Positions 54,319 through 64,000 of a stretch of 64,000 bases of DNA are shown piece by piece. The stretch comes from Oreohelix idahoensis (lineage: Eukaryota > Mollusca > Gastropoda > Stylommatophora > Oreohelicidae). The first letter of the stretch is position 1. Each line of letters opens with the position of its first letter. The stretch spans positions 1 through 64,000 of the forward strand of contig JAMPIV010012216.1 of NCBI GenBank assembly GCA_024509875.1. The letters run 5' to 3'. The notes beneath the pieces are model-generated. The model saw nothing but the letters and a program-made list of their open reading frames with translations, was not told the DNA's origin and ran no database searches. Position numbers and translations under genes: made by a program.

Positions 54319-56673
54319 GTCAACAACCAAAATGTACCAGAAATGAAAATAGCTGATCTTAACTAATTTTGGTGTGCTGAAAACGAAAATGACATTAAAA
54401 AATGTTGATTGGCTCTAGTTTTCAAGATATATGCTACTAGTTTATTTAATTACGGTCAATTTATATATATGACGCAACTGTTGTGGGCGATTGCATAATT
54501 TTTTTCTAATGACAAATAAAAATGTAACTAGAAGTTGATGATGCAATCCTACCTATGATTACATCACCTTTGTGTATAAATATCTCATCTCTAATAAAAT
54601 TTTACCATTAGTTAGTGCATTTGTCCTTATCAAAAGTATCGTAGTTAGAAATGCCTAGGACATGTGTGAACAGTGCTAATAATTTCTGTTATATATGTGG
54701 TGATGTGACATTTGTATCACAAAAACGAAATATAACTAAAGTGATTAAGAAGGCGTACAGTTTGTATTTTGGCTGCAGAATAGGAGATCAAGATAAGAGC
54801 TGGGCGCCACACATAAACTGCAATACATGTGCAGCACATCTTAAACTGTGGTTGACTGGCAAAAGGCAAGCTATGCCTTTTGCAGTCCCAATGATTTGGA
54901 GAGAGCCCACTGATCATCTCAACAACTGTTACTTTTGCATGGTCCCTCCAATTGGGAAAGGCATATCAAAGAAGAAAAAATGGACTGGAAGATCCAAACA
55001 TCCCCTCTCCAATACGTCCAGTACCACATGGCGATGACCTACCAGTTCCCAAAGTGCCAGAATCATTTTCAGCTGCTTCCACTGATGAAGAAGAGGATAT
55101 TGGTGGTCCTGAACCATCAACCTCAAGCGACCCAGATTTTGAGCAAACTACATCCACTAAACCACACTTAATAACCCAAGGTGAACTGAATGATCTTGTA
55201 AGAGATCTGAATTTACCGAAGAACAAGGCGGAGCTTTTGGGTTCCAGATTGCAACAGTGGAATCTCCTGGCAGAAGATGTTACAATTTCTGTGTATAGGA
55301 ACAGCCAGAAGCCACTTATTACATTCTTTTTCAAAGAGGGTGATCTTTCTGCGTGCCACAACATTTCTGGTTTAATGGCAGCCCTCAAAATCAATTACAT
55401 ACCAGAAGAGTGGAGGCTTTTCATTGATTCATCCAAGACGAGTCTTAAAGCTGTTTTGTTGAATAATGGTAATGTGTTACCGTCAATTCCAGTTGGTCAC
55501 ACAGTTCATATGAAAGAAACTTATGAAAACATTAAGCAGCTTTTGAAGTGTATAAACTATGATCATCATCATTGGTCACTTTGCGGTGACTTAAAAGTGG
55601 TCGCTCTTTTGCTTGGACTACAGGGTGGATACACCAAGTACTGTTGCTTTCTCTGTGAGTGGGATAGCCATGCACGAAGTGACCATTACATCAGAAGACA
55701 TTGGCCAATCAAGCAGTCATTGCAGCCTGGCAGTAAGAACATTGAGAACCCAGCACTTGTCAACACCAGCAAGATTTTGTTGTCACCCTTGCACATTAAG
55801 CTGGGTCTCATGAAAAACTTTGTCAAGGCAATGGAGAAAACAGATGAGGCTTTCAAATACCTCATCAGAAAATTTCCAAGACTGATTGAAGCTAAATTAA
55901 GAGAGGGAGTATTTGTTGGTCCGCAAATTTGAAAACTTCTTCATGATGACGAGTTTCTTTGCGTGTTGCATGGCAAGGAAAAAGCAGCATGGCTAGCAAT
56001 TAAGTCAGTGGTGGACAATTTTCTTGGAAACAACAGATCTGATAATTACAATGAAATTGTAGAAAATCTCCTTCTGAAGTATAAGAGTCTTGGCTGCAAC
56101 ATGTCTTTGAAAATTCATTTTCTGGATTCTCATCTGGATTTCTTTACGTCAAACTGTGGAGCGGTCAGTGATGAGCATGGTGAACGATTTCACCAGGACA
56201 TTGCTGCTATGGAGACAAGGTATCAAGGCAATTGGAGCCCTTCAATTCTTGCTGATTACTGTTGGACTGTGACAAGAGACACCTCATCGACTGACTACAA
56301 AAAGCAAGCAAAGAGAGCTCGAACAGCGACTGAATAATGACGGAATGGGTATAAATGTGCCTTTTTAAAACATGATATGTGAACTTTAAATAATGTTTTT
56401 ATTTTTTCTATCATTTTATGTTGAAATATCAATTAATTGAGTATGTAACCACAATTTTTATAATGCTTAAGTAGAAAGACTAGCTGTTCACCCCAGAGAA
56501 TTAAACAAGCATACATTATTTGTATTACTGTAATGTAAATTCATCACTAAAAAAAAAAAAAAACCAGAGCCAATTGATGAATTTCATTATGATATTTGAA
56601 ATCAGCATGTCAAAATCAATAAGAAATGGTATATTTAATTTCTGGTACATATAACTTTTAAAAATTTGTTGAC
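54319..56673 (+). mobile_element. DNA transposon of unidentified family with terminal inverted repeats
   Basis: A 2355-bp element. The left end (54319 on) and the reverse complement of the right end (from 56673) share, in the same order, GTCAACAA, TGTACCAGAAAT, AAATA, a TGCTGA block and ATTGGCTCT(A/G)GTTTT, giving imperfect inverted repeats of about 110 bp. TA stands at both outer edges (54317-54318 and 56674-56675), a possible TA target duplication. It encloses one protein of a family I know only as uncharacterised and multicopy in invertebrates. It lies in a calpain intron. Confidence 0.75.
54651..56337 (+). pseudogene. Uncharacterised zinc-finger protein, putative transposase, one frameshift and one stop
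   Basis: About 560 codons over three ORFs. N-terminus (54651-54960): MPRTCVNS, a CYICG pair, then CNTCAAHLKLW, PMIWREPTDH and CYFC, which together look like a cysteine-rich zinc-binding module. A frameshift falls near 54960-55000. The second ORF (54952-55932) has an acidic Ser-rich linker, then DEWR-like YIPEEWRLFIDSSK, LPSIPVGHTVHMKETYENI, WSLCGDLKVVALLLGLQGG followed by a CCFLCEW motif, and LPLHIKLGLMKNFVKA-like helices. It stops at a TGA (55930-55932), in the same frame as the third ORF, and a CGA-to-TGA change would explain it. The third has KIHFLDSHLDFF, VSDEHGERFHQDI and ETRYQGNW. Conserved Asp (GDLK) and Glu (DEHGE) might belong to an RNase H-like fold, but this is inference. Confidence 0.7.
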
Positions 56674-56675
56674 TA

Positions 56676-58366
56676 TTATAATTACTCCATTCATCTTTGC
56701 CACAGAATACTCTCAAATCTGCTCTTGTCAAGATGTAATTTTGGGAACGTGCTATGTTTGTATGCTCCTGGTGGAGCAAGGTTTGTAGCATGTGTTATGG
56801 CAAACATGGATGCAATGTGAGTTTAAATTTTCTTGAGTTCCATGTGATGTTTGCATGAGCAGCTGAACTCTGATTATTATGACATGTGACTAAAGTAGAA
56901 GTTATTATTGGCTAGAGTAAGCCTGGCATGTGCATGGTTGTTGTTTAACTAGGGCTGCTGAGCTTCTCACTCTTTTTCACCAATACTATGTTGAAGACTT
57001 TTTGGTAGTAGGCCTACCTGCACTGTAGACTAGGCTTGTCCTATGGCTTTTCTGCCATTCCTAAACATGCTGAGTTGAAGTCATGAGCTCCAGTTTCTCC
57101 AGCTTGGCTTGCACTTAAAGGATCATTACATCTGGTTCCAAGCTGGGACTAAGAAGCGTGTGGCATACTGTGCATTCCCCGCCATCCAAGGGGGCTCTCC
57201 AAATATGCAGAGCTAAAATACTGTGCTCTGGTTCTGGGCTCTACCAAAGAATTGTCACGTCCTGCACAGTGCCACTTCTCAGCTCTCCCTGCCTATCACT
57301 TGGTCCACAGTGAGATCCTCCTGCATGCAGTCAACCAGGTCAAAGCCAAAGAATCACGTCTGGGGCTCAAATGACTCATCCAAGCTTAGTGTGCAATGCT
57401 GGGTTCTCAACAAGTTTCACCACAGAGGGAATCCCGGGAAGTGTGTGGATGATTTCAAGAGTCAATGAGGGTGTAAATTAGCCTCACAGACAGAGGTTCA
57501 CTTCAACATATGTATTTTGTAGCATTGTGCATAGCTGGTGGTCATATAAGGATGACTACAGATATGCCTCCATGCATCGCATATGCATGGTGAAAAGGTT
57601 AGGAAGTATGTGCAAGAGGAGTGGACAGACGTTGTTGAAGGGAATGGACATGTCTCGTGGTTGCTTTTGGGTGGAAGAGCATGAGTCTGTTGTGCGGTTT
57701 TGGTTTTTGCAAGGATCGAGGTTGTTTCGGATCAAGAAGACTGTTGTAGTGCCAGATGCAATGTTAGTATTATTTGAGTACTAGTAGGTTGTCAAGATAA
57801 ATTGGTAATTTCTTGTGCTTTAGTACTTCATGTATATGGTATGTACTAGTTGTAATTATATTATGTCGATTGACACAGTCTTTAAGCTTTTTTAATTCTA
57901 TGTATGGAAATTTGTCCTCTAGACAATGTTGCTGTTGTTGTTGTTGTTAGATTAGTGGTAACAGTGATAGTATTGCTGTTGTCAGGGACAAGGATGTGCA
58001 TGTCATCATCTTTTGTCTCGTGAAAGCTCTCAAGCAGAATAATAAACCAAATAAGCAAGACATTCACTAAAAATGTGATGAAACCAGCCACCCAAGTAAA
58101 TAAGTTCATATCAATCACTATGCCATTCATACCAGCACCTTTCAGATTAAGGTCCACTGGTCTAGCATAACCTCTCATACTCAGGAACCTTTGTGTGAAG
58201 GGAAGAGCCACATCCTCCTTGAGGTGGTACTGGTAACTGGGGCACAAATCCCCAAACTAAACACAACAGATACAGAGGACCAAACCTGGCTTATTGTCAC
58301 TCAAGTAAATAGGTTCCAAGTCAACCACTATGCCATTCATACCAGCACTTTTCAGATTAAGGATAC
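56676..58366. other. Intron sequence with dispersed repeat and small duplication
   Basis: 56935-57003 shares TTGTTTAACTAGGGCTGCTG and ATGTTGAAGA with 28750-28830. 58085-58160 and 58295-58360 are similar (CACTATGCCATTCATACCAG, CAGATTAAGG), a local duplication next to the calpain exon at 58367. The minus ORF 57882-58247 has a hydrophobic stretch like a membrane helix, but no other support. Confidence 0.45.
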
Positions 58367-58428
58367 ATCCATGAGAGTAACAAGGCTTCGACAAGATTCA
58401 GCAGAAAACTTGAGGGGTTCACCAAACT
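58367..58428 (-). CDS. Calpain-like gene, EF-hand 2 entering-helix exon
   Basis: 62-nt minus-strand exon, acceptor GTTTATTTCAG, donor GGAT/GTATCC. Starting with the last base of the previous exon it reads EFGEPLKFSAESCRSLVTLM then D, ending in phase 0. FSAESCRSLVTLMD corresponds to the calpain FS-ETC---V-MLD segment before EF-hand 2, and its last Asp is position 1 of the calcium loop completed by the next exon (EDGSG). The human equivalent is about one codon longer. A weaker point is the donor GTATCC. The exon is just upstream of an RTE-A tail with a minisatellite. Confidence 0.8.
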
Positions 58429-58484
58429 CTGAAATAAACAATAAGCGTGAGTTAAAGCTGATCACTGGCTACTGTGATAATCTG

Positions 58485-59045
58485 TCAGACTTTCATAAAT
58501 GGGTGCCTGCGTAGACTTGAAGGATTATAGTGATATGACAAGATCACTAATGTGGTACTGATGAGAAGATCACTAATGTGGTACTGATGACAAGATCACT
58601 AATGTGGTACTGATGAAAAGATCACTAATGTGGTACTGATGACAAGATCACTAATGTGGTACTGATGAGAAGATCACTAATGTGGTACTGATGACAAGAT
58701 CACTAATGTGGTACTGATGACAAGATCACTAATGTGGTACTGATGACAAGAACCTGACAAGTGCTAGTGGAATAAAAGATGAGAAGAAGATGCTGGAGAT
58801 GGATAGGACACACATGAGGAAATCTGTTGATGGTATAACAAGGCAGTTCTTGTTTGGAATCCCCGTAAGAGAAATTAAGACAGACCAAAAAACACATGGA
58901 AGTGGAAATTAGACATAGACATAAAGAGGGTAAGGAAAACATGGTTAAACTTTGAAAGGATGGCATAAGACAGGAAGGCTTGGCATGTAATTGCTGAAGG
59001 CATGTGAGTTAAATGTTGATGATAATGATGATGATTATGATGAAC
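58485..59045 (+). pseudogene. RTE-A LINE 3' part carrying a 26-bp minisatellite
   Basis: CTTTCATAAATGGGTGCCTG starts the similarity. After the array comes GACAAGAACCTGACAAGTGC, GGATAGGACACACATGAGG, TGTTTGGAATCCCCGTAAG, GAAAACATGG and GGCATGTAATTGCTGAAGG, then ATGATGATGATTATGATG. Minus ORF 58703-58966 is a shadow. Confidence 0.85.
58528..58755 (+). repeat. 26-bp minisatellite from the RTE-A coding end
   Basis: Eight to nine copies of GATCACTAATGTGGTACTGAT plus GACAA or GAGAA. It equals the RTE-A segment at 8636-8661 (GACAAGGTTACCAATGTGGA, ACTGAT), which is bounded by two GACAAG words that could have seeded the expansion. Confidence 0.92.
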
Positions 59046-59798
59046 GTGGAAGATTTACAAGGGAAACAACAACATAATATTAATCAAAGTTTTGAGTTGG
59101 TCACAAATTATAGAGTTAATTCCCATTGGTAATCACACGAACTGATAGCTAGATTTACCTCCCCAGCTTTGCCTTTTTCACAATAATTTCTTCCATAATA
59201 CGAAAACATTTCCCTTAACGAATGCATGTGATATTTTTATGTGATAATTTTATGTTATCTTGTATTTTATGACATTTAAAATCAAGAAACAAAGCTTTCT
59301 TATTCTGATGAAAGATATTCCACACAACAGTGTTTCTCAAATTTTTAGACAGTACAGACAACCTGAGACCTGTCATTAATTCGATAAACTCTTCAAAACT
59401 GTGCCAATAACCAGAATATTCATTCCAAATACAAAATGATTAAAACTTGTACTCATTCAATTTTGCAATTTAATGATAAACATGGGACTTTCAGGAATTT
59501 ACCCTTCATCAACTACAGACACAAGTAGGTGACAAAGACAAGAAATATTGGCAGGTTAAGTGAAAAAGACAAAAGGACGCTGCAAACATGTTGAAAAAAA
59601 AAAGAGATAAGATGAGGAACATAGCAAGATGAAAAGAGAAACAAAAGAAACAGGGGTAACACTGAGAAAAAAGTAAGACTAAATAAGCAAGTGAGAAATA
59701 AAGAACCGGAACTGGCAACATTGTCAGTAAAACCAACTGCTACATAAATCACCATTGTAAGATACAATAATGCTCTGCCACTGATGTCTTGCTAAGGG
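59046..59798. other. Intron sequence, no gene recognised
   Basis: AT-rich. Two overlapping hydrophobic minus ORFs (59509-59767) have no motifs. Confidence 0.4.
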
Positions 59799-60118
59799 AC
59801 CAACCATAATGGGGTCAAGTCTGTATGATGTGTCAGTGTTGTGGGTAGTGGGGTTTCCCTAGTTAATCACAACCAACCAACCATAATGGGGTCAAGTCTG
59901 TATGATGTGTCAGTGTTGTGGGTAGTGGGGTTTCCCTAGTTAATCAACAACAACCAACCATAATGGGGTCAAGTCTGTATGATGTGTCAGTGTTGTGGGT
60001 AGTGGGGTTTCCCTAGTTAATCAACAACAACCAACCATAATGGGGTCAAGTCTGTATGATGTGTCAGTGTTGTGGGTAGTGGGGTTTCCCTAGTTAATCA
60101 ACAACAACCAACCATAAT
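59799..60118 (+). repeat. 77-bp tandem repeat
   Basis: Four full copies with exact 77-bp spacing (GGGGTCAAG at 59811, 59888, 59965 and 60042) and a partial fifth. Copies are almost identical, so the array is young. Confidence 0.95.
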
Positions 60119-60254
60119 TGTGACACACATGTTCCTAAGGAAGCAAAATAGTGAAAGAAGAAAATGAAATATAGATACAGAAGTTATATTTTCACACTTT
60201 CAGAAATAATATATCTAAATTGATGTAAATTAATGATAGTCTTATACATTGAGG

Positions 60255-60487
60255 GGAGCCGCAGTAGCACAGTGGTCTATGGTTCGATCCCCAGATGAGG
60301 TGGGATTTTTTTAGGCCGTAAACGGCTCCTGGGTCGACCCAGCCCCAATTGGGTACCAGAGCAACTCTGGGAAGGTTAAGGCGGCCGGCATGATGCTGAC
60401 CACATCACCCCTAGTGTGCCGATGGTCAAGAAAATATGGGCCTAACACCATATTCCCAATATGCCTCAATGGGCGTGTAACGGGATC
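60255..60487 (+). mobile_element. SINE-T copy 3 with target duplication and internal deletion
   Basis: GGAGCCGCAGTAGCACAGTGG then B box GGTTCGATCCCC, body and tail to GTGTAACGGGATC. Flanked by CTTATACATTGAGG (60241-60254) and CTTATACACTGAGG (60488-60501), a 14-bp duplication with one difference. Compared with the others it lacks about 28 bases between the A-box AGTGG and a second CAGTGG, a deletion between short direct repeats. The target is an RTE-A copy. Minus ORF 60311-60496 is not a gene. Confidence 0.9.
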
Positions 60488-61765
60488 CTTATACACTGAG
60501 GTAACAGATTGGTAGTATTAACAGGCAGCCATTGTTCTTAAAATGCCCAGGGTAAGAGATATAGAAGGAGACCAAAGACACAGAGAACACAACTGGAGAC
60601 AAAAAGAACAACTGGAGACACAGATGAGAGGGAACAACTGGAGACAAAGATGAGAGGGAACAACTGGAGACAAAGATGAGAGGGAACAACTGGAGACAAA
60701 GATGAGAGGGAACAACTGGAGACAAAGATGAGAGGGAACAACTGGAGACAAAGATGAGAGGGAACAACTGGAGACAAAGATGAGAGGGAACAACTGGAGA
60801 CAAAGATGAGAGGGAACAACTGGAGACAAAGATGAGAGGGAACAACTGCAGACAAAGATGAGAGGGAACAACTGGCGACACAGATGAGAGGGGAACAACT
60901 GGAGACAAAGATGAGAGGGAACAACTGGAGACAAAGATGAGAGGGGGACAACTGGAGACAAAGATGAGAGGGAACAACTGGAGACAAAGATGAGAGGGAA
61001 CAACTGGAGACAAACATGAGAGGGAACAACTGGAGACAAAGATGAGAGGGAACAACTGGAGACAAAGATGAGAGGGAACAACTGGAGACAAAGATGAGAG
61101 GGAACAACTGGAGACAAACATGAGAGGGAACAACTGGAGACAAAGATGAGAGGGAACAACTGGAGACAAACATGAGAGGGAACAAACTGGAGACAAACAT
61201 GAGAGGGGAACAACTGGAGACACAGATGAGAGGGAACAACTGGAGACAAACATGAGAGGGAACAACTGGAGACAAAGATGAGAGGGAACAACTGGAGACA
61301 AAGATGAGAAGGAACAACTGGAGACAAAGATGAGAAGGAACAACTGGAGACAAAGATGAGAAGGAACAACTGGAGACAAAGATGAGAAGGAACAACTGGA
61401 GACACAGATGAGAGGGAACAACTGGAGACAAAGATGAGAAGGAACAACTGGAGACAAAGATGAGAGGGAACAACTGGAGACAAAGATGAGAGGGAACAAC
61501 TGGAGACAAAGATGAGAGGGAACAACTGGAGACAAAGATGAGAAGGAACAACTGGAGACAAAGATGAGAGGGAACAACTGGAGACAAAGATGAGAGGGAA
61601 CAACTGGAGACAAAGATGAGAGGGAACAACTGGAGACAAAAAGATGAGAGGGAAAAAGAAAGCATGGAAAGATCATAAACGTCTTGACATGAATTTGTTG
61701 ACAACTTATACTCCTAACTAAGAGAGCTGCAGGACAATGAGTGAATGAATGATGGTCTAGCTTGG
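60488..61765 (+). pseudogene. RTE-A LINE 3' end carrying a long 26-bp minisatellite
   Basis: CACTGAGGTAACAGATTGGTAG, GCCATTGTTCTTAAAATGCC and GGGTAAGAGATATAGAAGG follow RTE-A. After the array come GGAAAAAGAAAGCATGG, TTTGTTGACAACTTATACTC and the end GAGAGCTGCAGGACAATGAG. Confidence 0.8.
60590..61650 (+). repeat. 26-bp minisatellite, about 40 copies
   Basis: Unit GGAACAACTGGAGACAAAGA plus TGAGAG. It equals the RTE-A segment GAGAGCTGGAAACAGAGGTG to ATGATGAGG. Variants: AAGATGAG, ACATGAG, CAGATGAG and AGAAGG. Three long minus ORFs (up to 442 codons, Ser/Pro/Val/Leu-rich) exist only because the 26-bp unit has no stop on that strand, so the frames rotate. Confidence 0.95.
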
Positions 61766-61893
61766 ACTTGAACAATTTTTTAGATAACAGATTTCTGTGG
61801 TAGTACATCCCCAACAAATTTTAGGGAGGCATATACATGAAAATTCAAAGCATCAGTTCATACAAAAATCTACTTCTAGTACTGGCAACTAAC

Positions 61894-62008
61894 CACTAGT
61901 TGAAATATCCTCCAGGAATGTGCTCAGTTCATAGGCATCCAGCCTCTTGTCTGAGCCTGCGTGCCTCTCAAAAGCCTTCAGAAGGTGGTCATTGGGTGAT
62001 GGCACAGG
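61894..62008 (-). CDS. Calpain-like gene, EF-hand 1 exon
   Basis: 115-nt minus-strand exon, acceptor CAGCCATTTCAG, donor AGTG/GTTAGT. Reads PVPSPNDHLLKAFERHAGSD then KRLDAYELSTFLEDISTS plus one base. HAGSDKRLDAYELSTFL fits the non-standard EF-hand 1 of calpain large and small subunits (AGED--L--YEL in vertebrates), a calcium site that uses a backbone carbonyl and a shorter loop. The start in phase 0 with P joins the candidate linker exon at 63932-63962. This hand starts the penta-EF domain used for calcium sensing and subunit pairing. Confidence 0.88.
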
Positions 62009-62024
62009 CTGAAATGGCTGTTAC

Positions 62025-62545
62025 AAAGTGGGAAATATTAGAACCAAAATGTAGATAAACATATTCCCTAACATCTAATTTTGTATAGCCCCACATTTCA
62101 TTGGTTGTTTCAAAAACCAACATTACAGACTGATGTAGACAAACTTAGAGTCTATGGCTAACTCATGTCTATGTTTGTGTTTTTGGTATCCTATATACAA
62201 CATTTGCCTTTGTGAAAACTGTATGTGTCATTTTTCTTCCTGGCAAACCCTGATAAACTATTTTCTCTTTACTTGCCTGCACAGAAAACCATGATGGACG
62301 TTTTTCTTTTCATTTACCTTAACAGCAAACCGTGATAAACTATATTCTGTCATTTGCATACTCTGCAAACCTTGATAGATTCTTTTGTCACTTGCCTGCA
62401 TAGCAAACCCTAATAGATTATTGTAGACAACAAAACGCGCAGAAAAAAATGTTTTTTAAATCTAACCTGATAAACTTGCCTTCACAGCAAACCAAAAGGG
62501 AGTTGACGAATAATGATGATGATAGACAACAAAAAAGAGCAATTA
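62025..62545. other. Intron sequence with diverged tandem words
   Basis: Between 62170 and 62430 there are four loosely similar segments with GCAAACC(C/T)TGATA and CTTTTTG-like words spaced about 60 bases apart, an old tandem repeat. No gene. Confidence 0.5.
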
Positions 62546-62547
62546 TG

Positions 62548-63820
62548 AGCACTCAGTCATATGGAGCAACATGTCTTCACTCAGTCATATGGAGCAACAT
62601 GTCTTCACTCAGTCATGTGGAGCAACATGTCTTCACTCAGTCATATGGAGCAACAACATGCAACATGTCTTCACTCAGTCATATGGAGCAACATGTCGTC
62701 ACTCAGTCATATGGAGCAACATGTCTTCACTCAGTCATATGGAGCAACATGTCTTCACTCAGTCATGTGGAGCAACATGTCTTCACTCAGTCATATGGAG
62801 CAACATGTCTTCACTCAGTCATGTGGAGCAACATGTCTTCACTCAGTCATATGGAGCAACATGTCTTCACTCAGTCATGTGGAGCAACATGTCTTCACTC
62901 AGTCATATGGAGCAACATGTCTTCACTCAGTCATATGGAGCAACATGTCTTCACTCAGTCATATGGAGCAACATGTCTTCACTCAGTCATGTGGAGCAAC
63001 ATGTCTTCACTCAGTCATATGGAGCAACATGTCTTCACTCAGTCATGTGGAGCAACATGTCTTCACTCAGTCATATGGAGCAACATGTCTTCACTCAGTC
63101 ATGTGGAGCAACATGTCTTCACTCAGTCATATGGAGCAACATGTCTTCACTCAGTCATATGGAGCAACATGTCTTCACTCAGTCATGTGGAGCAACATGT
63201 CTTCACTCAGTCACATGGAGCAACATGTCTTCACTCAGTCATATGGAGCAACATGTCTTCACTCAGTCATGTGGAGCAACATGTCTTCACTCAGTCATAT
63301 GGAGCAACATGTCTTCAATCAGTCATATGGAGCAACATGTCTTCACTCAGTTATGTGGAGCAACATGTCTTCAGTCAGTCATATGGAGCAACATGTCTTC
63401 ACTCAGTCATATGGAGCAACATGTCTTCAATCAGTCATATGGAGCAACATGTCTTCACTCAGTTATATGGAGCAACATGTCTTCAATCAGTCATATGGAG
63501 CAACATGTCTTCATTCAGTCATGTGGAGCAACATGTCTTCACTCAGTCATATGGAGCAACATGTCTTCAATCAGTCATATGGAGCAACATGTCTTCACTC
63601 AGTATATGGAGCAACATGTCTTCAATCAGTCATATGGAGCAACATGTCTTCATTCAGTCATGTGGAGCAACATGTCTTCACTCAGTCATATGGAGCAACA
63701 TGTTTTCACTCAGTCATATGGAGCAACATGTCTTCAGTCAGTCATATGGAGCAGCATGTCTTCACTCAGTCATATGGAGCAACATGTCTTCACTCAGTCA
63801 TGTGGAGCAACATGTCTTCA
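62548..63820 (+). repeat. 28-bp minisatellite, about 45 copies
   Basis: Unit CACTCAGTCATATGGAGCAA plus CATGTCTT. Two main variants, CATATGG and CATGTGG, often alternate; AATCAG and ATTCAG variants appear towards the right. Since 28 is not a multiple of 3 and the unit has no stop, all three plus frames stay open (ORFs of 422-511 codons), which are not proteins. It lies in the intron upstream of the EF-hand 1 exon. Confidence 0.95.
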
Positions 63821-63931
63821 TACATATAAGAGAGCATCATCAAAACAACCACAGACACCAAGGAATAGTCATGAACACTGTGTCAAATTATGGAGCATGT
63901 CTACATACATATAAGACAGTCTCATACTCAC

Positions 63932-63962
63932 AGGTGCTAACTCAACTTTTTCATCCAGGACT
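63932..63962 (-). CDS. Candidate calpain linker exon before the EF-hand domain
   Basis: 31-nt minus-strand candidate between a strong acceptor (TTTTTCCTTCACAG) and a strong donor (CCT/GTGAGT). It reads, after one base, VLDEKVELAP and ends in phase 0, joining to PVPSPNDH of the EF-hand 1 exon. Calpains have an acidic linker of this kind between the C2-like domain and the penta-EF domain, often on very short exons. Support comes only from the splice signals, the phase and the plausible composition. Confidence 0.5.
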
Positions 63963-64000
63963 CTGTGAAGGAAAAATGTGGTAAACATGAACAGCAATAT

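Noticed and set aside
57527..57784. Plus ORF of 85 codons with a Trp/Phe-rich stretch
   Set aside because: No recognisable motif, no splice context, and it lies antisense within a calpain intron.
57882..58247. Minus ORF with a hydrophobic segment like a transmembrane helix, between calpain exons
   Set aside because: No splice signals or homology; part of it is a local duplication (58085-58160 and 58295-58360) of intron sequence.
60489..61817. Three overlapping minus ORFs of 373-442 codons rich in Ser, Pro, Val and Leu
   Set aside because: By-products of the 26-bp minisatellite inside an RTE-A tail.
62548..63820. Possible CRISPR-like array because of regular 28-bp repeats
   Set aside because: Units are directly adjacent with no spacers, and the DNA is clearly animal.
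62449..63984. Three overlapping plus ORFs of 422-511 codons
   Set aside because: They are the 28-bp minisatellite read in all three frames; a stop-free unit whose length is not a multiple of 3 gives this automatically.

Overview
This is a stretch of animal nuclear DNA, most likely from a marine invertebrate. A mollusc or another lophotrochozoan is my best guess, from the mixture of RTE-type LINEs, a Penelope-like element, a Gypsy element, a Tigger element and SINEs; the species cannot be fixed from sequence alone. There are no operons, tRNA or rRNA genes or CRISPR arrays.

Host gene. The only host gene I can support is the 3' part of a calpain-family gene on the minus strand. Seven candidate exons read from high to low coordinates: 63962-63932, 62008-61894, 58428-58367, 51164-51096, 45910-45832, 40073-39957 and 29589-29515. 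Together they encode the penta-EF-hand domain with matching splice phases. The protease core should lie beyond the right edge. The introns (1.9 to 10.4 kb) are packed with mobile elements.

Layout. 1-5 kb: indel-riddled copies of two LINE families (called RTE-A and RTE-B here) and a minisatellite, possibly low-accuracy assembly. 6-9 kb: the longest RTE-A copy. 9.3-12.5 kb: a decayed tandem repeat, a SINE (family E) and AT-rich filler. 12.56-17.09 kb: a complete but broken Ty3/Gypsy element with 245-bp LTRs. 17-29 kb: RTE-A tails, five copies of an unclassified short repeat (R1), minisatellites, a long TA tract and a C-skewed block. 29.5-64 kb: the calpain exons and introns. These introns hold a Tigger transposon (31.78-34.04 kb), a full-length RTE-B (34.70-38.02 kb), a LINE-C copy hit twice by SINE-E (40.1-41.4 kb), an RT plus RNase H LINE (LINE-J, 41.5-43.5 kb) and a Penelope-like element with near-identical terminal direct repeats (46.60-50.33 kb). 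They also hold a DNA transposon of a family I cannot name (54.32-56.67 kb), three tRNA-derived SINEs (SINE-T) and several minisatellites.

Main points. (1) Five minisatellites are built from different parts of the RTE-A 3' end, so that tail seems prone to seed tandem arrays. (2) An uncharacterised zinc-finger protein sits between imperfect terminal inverted repeats of about 110 bp, so it looks like a transposase. (3) SINE-E and RTE-B share a GAA-type 3' tail and clean target-site duplications, which suggests RTE-B drives SINE-E. (4) The Penelope terminal repeats carry a hammerhead-ribozyme-like motif with an altered core. All family assignments rest on reading motifs by eye; no database search was run.
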